NCBI GenBank assembly: GCA_022825185.1
Contig: JAJDYK010000261.1
Span: forward strand, 1-17,944
Source: Candidatus Latescibacterota bacterium
GTDB taxonomy: Bacteria > Latescibacterota > UBA2968 > UBA8231
Reading direction: 5' to 3'
Length of the DNA stretch: 17,944 nt
Below, in pieces: positions 13,820-17,944 of this stretch; the first letter of the stretch is position 1, and each line of letters begins with the position of its first letter. A program made the translations under genes and the position numbers. The notes under the pieces were generated by a model. That model was given only the letters and a program-made list of their open reading frames with translations. It was not told the origin of the DNA and searched no databases.

Positions 13820-15840
13820 TGAACAGGCTCCTCACCAACCGATCGGCCATCTTGCTGTGGCTGACCCTCTCTTGGATCACCACGGCAGAAGCCGACATTG
13901 CCTTGTGGCAGCTAGGCGGTAGCGGCTTGGAATGGGCCGAGCACGACTCGGTCGCCATTCTCATCGATGAGACGACCACGCCTGGCGCGATACAGCCCAT
14001 CTACATACAGCCCGACCGCTCCGTCTTCTCTTATCTGACTAACTGGGGCGACTGGACCCCCCGCGAACTCGGCTACGTCGATGGCGAAAGACCGCGAGTG
14101 GCTGGCAATTTGCGCTTGGTCGATGGCGACAGCACGTCCTATCTCGCGCCCTCTTCGGGCGGCAGTCCCGACGGCCGCACCTTTACCTTCGATCTAGCAG
14201 TGCCAGTGCCGATCTTCTCCTTTGGGTTCTACACACCCTCGCAGGGATACCGCTCGGACGGCAAGAGTCTGCGCGAAGATGTCGTACCCGCGTACGAGCT
14301 GTATGTTGCCACCCATAACACCAGCGAATGGCAGCAGATCGCCGACGTGCAGGAGAATTTCCGTCCCGTCGTGCAGCACCAGTTTCCCCGCCAGTACGTG
14401 CGCTTCGCCCGCTATATCCGTCGGCTCTCGCGCTCGCTAGAGGCCGCCCAGATCGAGGCATTGCAAATATCCTCACAGGCAATTTTCGCCAAAGGCCAAG
14501 CCCACCGGGGCACCATCGGCGATTTCGAACTCTTCGGCGAGGGTGTTCCCCTGCGTGCGGTGTACAAGACGCGGATATTCGACTTGGGACAGAAAGTCAA
14601 CTTCGGCCGCTTCTCTTGGTCGGCGACCCCGCTGCGAATGGTGGATGGCGAGCCGGTGGAAGCCCTCGACGCCCCCGTCTCAATCCAAGTCGAGGCGCGC
14701 ACTGGCATTGACCCCAAGCCGGACATCTACTACGAGTTCACCGACATGGGCACCCGCGTCCCAGTGTCGCAGCAACGCTACCAAGACGTGCTCAAAAATC
14801 CGAGCGGGGCGGTCAACACCGACGACGGACAGGGAGGAACGCTGACGCTGGCGACGCGTCCCAAACCGGGAATTCGCGCTGGAATCGAATACGACCAAGA
14901 CAACTGGACCTTCTGGTCGGTCCCGACGTTCGAGTCGGGCCAAACGCTCGGCCTGCGGTCCGGCTCCCATCTACAGCTAAAAATCTTGCTGAACAGCGAA
15001 GATTTCGACGCCTTCGTGCGGCTCGATTCCCTGTGGATCGAAACCTCGCCGACTCTGGCTACCTCGGTCATCGGTGAAGTGGCCCGCTTGGACGATCCAC
15101 AACCTCTGCGCGGCGTTGCCGAGGTGGAAATGGGCGCGGCGACCGAGTTCGTTTACGATGTCAAAGCGGAAGTTACCGCCGCTGACGCGGGCTTCGACGC
15201 GCTGCGCATCCGCACCGGCGGACCACCCGCGTTCAAGCACCTCGAAATGGGCACCCCTTTGCAACAAGTGGAAGCGAGCGAGATAGTCGAAAGCGCGGAC
15301 GGGTTGACGATACACTTGCCAGAGCACCTGAGCGCCGGCCGCAACGAGTTGATCCGCGTCGTCTTCGCCGCCGAGGTCTTCGACTTCGCTTGGACCTTCG
15401 ACGGCCAAGTACTCGACAGCCAGAGCCAGAGTCTGCCTCAGCCCGTGCAGGGTGGCGATGTCGGCGACGACATTGCCACCAGTACCCTGCGCGTCCTTGC
15501 TTCCTCGACTACTCAGGCCGAGAAAATCCGCGACCTGCGCCTCTCCACCGCCGTAATCACGCCCAACGGCGACGGCGTCAACGACCTGCTGGAAATCGAA
15601 TATACTCTCTTAGGGCTGCCCCGTAGCGTGGTAAGCCGCCTGAATATCCACGCACTCGACGGCCGCAAGGTCGCCGCTATAGCGGCAGGCAGCCAGAAGT
15701 CGGGCTTACAGCGCATTCGTTGGGACGGCCGCGACGCCAGCGGGGCACTTTTACCGACGGGCCTCTATCTGCTCGGGCTAGAAGTCGAAGGGGAGGCCGC
15801 AGTAATCAAACGGCTCATACCGGTGGGATTGGCTTATTGA
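13819..15840 (+). CDS. Secreted discoidin-like protein with C-terminal FlgD/CHU_C-like domain (downstream paralogue)
   Basis: This is a 673-aa protein. The start at 13819 overlaps the previous stop by one base (TAATG), showing translational coupling. Residues 1-25 form a signal peptide ending AEA before DIALWQLGG. A discoidin-like unit begins at VDGDSTSYLAPSSGG (about 101-115). The middle part aligns by eye with the upstream paralogue: FGEGVPLRAVYKTRIFDLG (239-257) against FGEGYPAEVRARSPIYDLG, then a VEARTG-type strand, Y-x-F-x-D and VSQQRYQ. The C-terminal module at about 578-660 has VITPNGDGVND, HALDGRKV, WDGRDASGALLPTGLYLLGL. It ends RLIPVGLAY, like the paralogue's final AY. The pair likely acts together at the cell surface; ligand unknown. 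Confidence 0.85.
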   Translation: MNRLLTNRSAILLWLTLSWITTAEADIALWQLGGSGLEWAEHDSVAILIDETTTPGAIQPIYIQPDRSVFSYLTNWGDWTPRELGYVDGERPRVAGNLRLVDGDSTSYLAPSSGGSPDGRTFTFDLAVPVPIFSFGFYTPSQGYRSDGKSLREDVVPAYELYVATHNTSEWQQIADVQENFRPVVQHQFPRQYVRFARYIRRLSRSLEAAQIEALQISSQAIFAKGQAHRGTIGDFELFGEGVPLRAVYKTRIFDLGQKVNFGRFSWSATPLRMVDGEPVEALDAPVSIQVEARTGIDPKPDIYYEFTDMGTRVPVSQQRYQDVLKNPSGAVNTDDGQGGTLTLATRPKPGIRAGIEYDQDNWTFWSVPTFESGQTLGLRSGSHLQLKILLNSEDFDAFVRLDSLWIETSPTLATSVIGEVARLDDPQPLRGVAEVEMGAATEFVYDVKAEVTAADAGFDALRIRTGGPPAFKHLEMGTPLQQVEASEIVESADGLTIHLPEHLSAGRNELIRVVFAAEVFDFAWTFDGQVLDSQSQSLPQPVQGGDVGDDIATSTLRVLASSTTQAEKIRDLRLSTAVITPNGDGVNDLLEIEYTLLGLPRSVVSRLNIHALDGRKVAAIAAGSQKSGLQRIRWDGRDASGALLPTGLYLLGLEVEGEAAVIKRLIPVGLAY

Positions 15841-15860
15841 TCATCCCTACCATGTCGCGG

Positions 15861-15889
15861 TTGACCCGCTACAAGAGCGGTCGTACTAT
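15861..15889 (+). promoter_or_regulatory. Promoter of the CBM9-like/Ldh2 operon
   Basis: TTGACC (15861-15866) and TACTAT (15884-15889) are 17 bases apart, starting about 20 bases after the stop of the second discoidin-like gene. The spacer contains the inverted repeat CCGCT-ACAAG-AGCGG (15866-15880), which could be an operator. Confidence 0.55.
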
Positions 15890-15907
15890 TCCCCCACCAA
15901 CCCGCAT

Positions 15908-15925
15908 TCCGCACGATCCGCACGA
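15908..15925 (+). repeat. Tandem repeat TCCGCACGA x2
   Basis: Two exact head-to-tail 9-bp copies start about 12 bases after the predicted transcription start of the CBM9-like gene. They may be a regulatory site in the leader; no function is assigned. Confidence 0.4.
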
Positions 15926-15972
15926 AATAGCTAGCAGGTGATTGAGCCATTATGTCGAGGAAGGGAATCACC

Positions 15973-16002
15973 ATGTTCGAGCGGCCCGATTGGGACGAGT
16001 GA
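15973..16002 (+). CDS. 9-codon leader ORF upstream of the CBM9-like gene
   Basis: ATG at 15973 has the good SD GAGGAAGGG in the preceding 16 bases. It reads MFERPDWDE before TGA at 16000-16002. The CBM9-like ATG at 16005 follows after two bases, and that start has no strong SD of its own. This arrangement suggests that ribosomes reach the main start by reinitiation after the leader. It could also be chance, with the main gene starting at an upstream TTG (15942) or GTG (15999) in its own frame. Confidence 0.4.
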   Translation: MFERPDWDE

Positions 16003-16004
16003 GT

Positions 16005-17456
16005 ATGAGGTGCGCTGCCTTTGTCGCTTGGACGAGCCTGATGGCCGTAGGGGCCGGCGGCACCGAGCCGGTCGCCGTGGTACCGGCAACTCCCAAGCCA
16101 ACGCTCGACGGCATATTGGTCGAGTGGGGGGCACCCGAGCGCATCGGCCTAGTCCCCGGCGGCGAGCGCGTGGGCGTGCGCGGGGCCTTTACCGGCTCGG
16201 CAGATCACGAGGCCGACCTCTACCTGATGTGGGACGCCGACTACGTGTACGTGGCGGCCGCGGTAGTTGACGATACCGTAGATGCCCAACAGATTCCCCC
16301 GGACAAAAGCGAATGGCGCGGCCCATCCGGGGAGCGCAAGGACGCGATGTTTTACTACGATCACCTAAAAATTTTCCTGCGCGGCCCCGAGCAGCCCTTG
16401 GGGCATACCATCTGGCTGAGTCCGGCCAACGGCACGCCCTATCTGTGGGGGGGCATGCAGCGCCAAAAGCCTACAGAACTCGTGCCCGTACAAGCCGGAG
16501 GAGCGCTGCGCTCACAGCTCTACACCTTTGAAGTGGGCATCCCTTGGCGCTGGCTGGGCCTCTACCCCCAGCCCGACATGGTGCTCGACGCGCTCTTTCT
16601 GCTGCCGGATTCCGACCTGCCCAACGAGGAATTGCGCGACAAAGTGCGGCAGAGCAACAAGTGGATCTGGTGGCAGGGCAAGGTCCAGCTCAAGGGGCGA
16701 CCACCGGGGTTGCGCCTACTGCCCCCCAAGCAGCAGGTCATCGCGGAGATCGCGGAGAAGAAGCGGGAGATTACCGTGCCTAAAGTAGCAGTCCGGGAGG
16801 AACGAGCGGAGGAAAAGGAGCGGGAGCAACAAGACTCGATTGCCGTTGAGAAAAGTCCGGTCGCCCAGCGGGAAACTCCGGTGCAAGCGCCCAGCGGGGA
16901 TTCTGGCCCAAGCCGAGCACAAGAGGCCGTGCAAACTGAGTCGGTGCCCACGATTAGATCGCGGCTGAATAGGTCGTTGTTGGCCAAGAGGCATCCAGCG
17001 CCGGATTGGGTGCGAGCGCTCAACGACGACGCGGAAGTGTCGCAAGGCCAAGTCGATTCGCTCTATTATAGATTGACCCACTCGCTGGCGCGCCTGACTG
17101 CGGACCGCATTAATGCCCGCACCGACGGGATTGTCATGGACATCGCCGAATACGCGGGGACTTGGCGGGCGCAGGCTCAGCACTTCTTGCAAAAACTGCT
17201 GGCCAAGGCGCTGGCCGACCTAGAGCAGGGACGGCTGCAGTCGCAGATCGAAACAGCCGCCGCCGAAGTCGGCGTCGATGGCGACAAGGCCACCCGCTTA
17301 GTGCAATCGCTCTGCCGCGAAGCCCTAAAGATATACTCCGACGGCAAGGTCGCTAGTTCCGAAACCCTAATTGACAAGGCGCGGCGGCGAGCCAAACTCT
17401 CCGAGGAGCAGGCGCAAGACCTGCTGGCCGTGCTAGCGGCATCTATTACCCAATAA
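16005..17456 (+). CDS. Secreted CBM9-like protein with charged linker and helical C-terminal domain
   Basis: This is a 483-aa protein from ATG 16005. The N-terminus (MRCAAFVAWTSLMAVGAGG) is a probable signal peptide. Residues about 30-235 form a carbohydrate-binding family 9-like (DOMON-related) beta-sandwich: PTLDGILVEWGAPERI, DLYLMWDADYVYVAAAVVDD, YYDHLKIFLR and FEVGIPWRWLGLYP. Residues about 240-315 are a charged, Glu/Lys/Arg/Gln-rich linker that is probably disordered or coiled. Residues about 316-483 are predominantly helical, ending KLSEEQAQDLLAVLAASITQ, without a recognised family. CBM9 modules bind reducing ends of glycans; the helical tail may dock a partner or the cell surface. The next gene starts four bases after its stop, so the two are an operon. 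Confidence 0.78.
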   Translation: MRCAAFVAWTSLMAVGAGGTEPVAVVPATPKPTLDGILVEWGAPERIGLVPGGERVGVRGAFTGSADHEADLYLMWDADYVYVAAAVVDDTVDAQQIPPDKSEWRGPSGERKDAMFYYDHLKIFLRGPEQPLGHTIWLSPANGTPYLWGGMQRQKPTELVPVQAGGALRSQLYTFEVGIPWRWLGLYPQPDMVLDALFLLPDSDLPNEELRDKVRQSNKWIWWQGKVQLKGRPPGLRLLPPKQQVIAEIAEKKREITVPKVAVREERAEEKEREQQDSIAVEKSPVAQRETPVQAPSGDSGPSRAQEAVQTESVPTIRSRLNRSLLAKRHPAPDWVRALNDDAEVSQGQVDSLYYRLTHSLARLTADRINARTDGIVMDIAEYAGTWRAQAQHFLQKLLAKALADLEQGRLQSQIETAAAEVGVDGDKATRLVQSLCREALKIYSDGKVASSETLIDKARRRAKLSEEQAQDLLAVLAASITQ

Positions 17457-17460
17457 CTCT

Positions 17461-17944
17461 ATGCCCGTATTTTCCATCGAACACTTGCGCCAAGTCGGCG
17501 CAGCCATCTTCGCCGCAGCCGGCGTACCACCGGCGGCAGCCGATGTCGTCGCCAAGCTGCTGGCCGACGCCAATGCCGTGGGGCACGACTCGCACGGCGT
17601 CATCCGCATTCCCCAATACATAAGCACCATCGAAAAGGGGGAGATCGTCCCTCACGCCGAGGTCGAAGTCATGCGCCAGACCACCGCCGCAGTCGTACTG
17701 GATGGGCACTGGGGATTTGGCCAAGTCGTGATGAACCAAGCGGTGGAAATGGGCTTGGAACGCGCTGGCAACTGCGGAGTCGCAGCTATAACCGTCAAAA
17801 ACTCCAACCACATCGGTCGCCTCGGCAGCTATGTGGAGCGCATCGCCGAAGCGAACATGATCGGCCTGCTCTGCGCCAACTCGCACGGCGGCGGTGCCAG
17901 CGTGGCCCCTTGGGGCGGTATCGCCGGGCGCTTGGCCACCAACC
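17461..17944 (+). CDS. Ldh2-type malate/L-lactate dehydrogenase family oxidoreductase, N-terminal part
   Basis: The frame opens at ATG 17461 and stays open to the window edge (161 codons), so the C-terminus is missing. Family hallmarks are HDSHGVIRIPQY (42-53), the residue block of substrate and NAD(P)-binding Ldh2 proteins, and VKNSNHIGRLGSY (112-124) with the catalytic histidine H117. CANSHGGGASVAPWGG follows near the end of the visible part. Members oxidise or reduce 2-hydroxy acids and sugar acids such as malate, lactate, ureidoglycolate and 2,3-diketogulonate. It is four bases after the CBM9-like stop, without an SD, so translation is coupled. The context suggests a sugar-acid step; the substrate is not determined. 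Confidence 0.9.
   Translation, partial: MPVFSIEHLRQVGAAIFAAAGVPPAAADVVAKLLADANAVGHDSHGVIRIPQYISTIEKGEIVPHAEVEVMRQTTAAVVLDGHWGFGQVVMNQAVEMGLERAGNCGVAAITVKNSNHIGRLGSYVERIAEANMIGLLCANSHGGGASVAPWGGIAGRLATN

Noticed and set aside
1..17944. CRISPR array, tRNA or rRNA genes, transposase genes
   Set aside because: No regularly spaced repeats, no tRNA-like TTCGA-type arms with cloverleaf potential noticed in the gaps, and no transposase-like protein in any frame.

Overview
The window is a GC-rich bacterial chromosomal segment. It is dense, has no rRNA, tRNA or CRISPR array, and shows good Shine-Dalgarno (SD) sites and several sigma70-like promoters. The families point to an uncultivated FCB-group heterotroph, possibly Latescibacterota-like: a sulfatase-fold hydrolase, an RraA-like protein, a mandelate-racemase-type enolase, a xylose-isomerase-like TIM barrel, an Ldh2-type dehydrogenase, a DUF3179 protein, and secreted discoidin-like proteins ending in FlgD/CHU_C-like modules. 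This placement is inferred from gene content only.

Left part (1-3049). On the minus strand a VOC protein (381-794) leads into a sulfatase-fold enzyme that runs off the left edge. Its nucleophile position reads Thr rather than Cys/Ser. After an AT-rich gap, a sigma70 promoter (1027-1055) faces a tight plus-strand operon of four small genes: a 27-aa membrane peptide, a 47-aa basic/hydrophobic peptide, a 69-aa helix-turn-helix protein and a single-stranded DNA-binding protein. The first two genes were read directly from the sequence. A stem-loop element follows, then an RraA-family gene.

Centre-left (3048-6658). A minus-strand set (TIM-barrel isomerase, 1-Cys peroxiredoxin, orphan ABC substrate-binding protein) ends at a good intrinsic terminator. 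A secreted zinc-dependent S1/P1 nuclease or phospholipase C diverges from it.

Centre (6712-11299). On the minus strand, a DUF3179 protein is followed by an enolase-superfamily dehydratase. Below these lies a two-gene module: a four-helix membrane protein with long cytoplasmic coiled coils, overlapping a membrane-anchored von Willebrand A-like protein. The module matches no system I can name and is one of the two best candidates for something undescribed.

Right part (11516-17944). A divergent promoter drives two translationally overlapping secreted paralogues (767 and 673 aa) with discoidin-like and FlgD/CHU_C-like domains. A second promoter then precedes a 9-codon leader ORF, a secreted CBM9-like protein with a charged linker and helical C-terminus, and the start of an Ldh2-family oxidoreductase that continues beyond the window.

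Overall, the window combines carbohydrate or sugar-acid catabolism (enolase, isomerase, RraA, Ldh2, CBM9) with cell-surface proteins and two small modules of unknown function.
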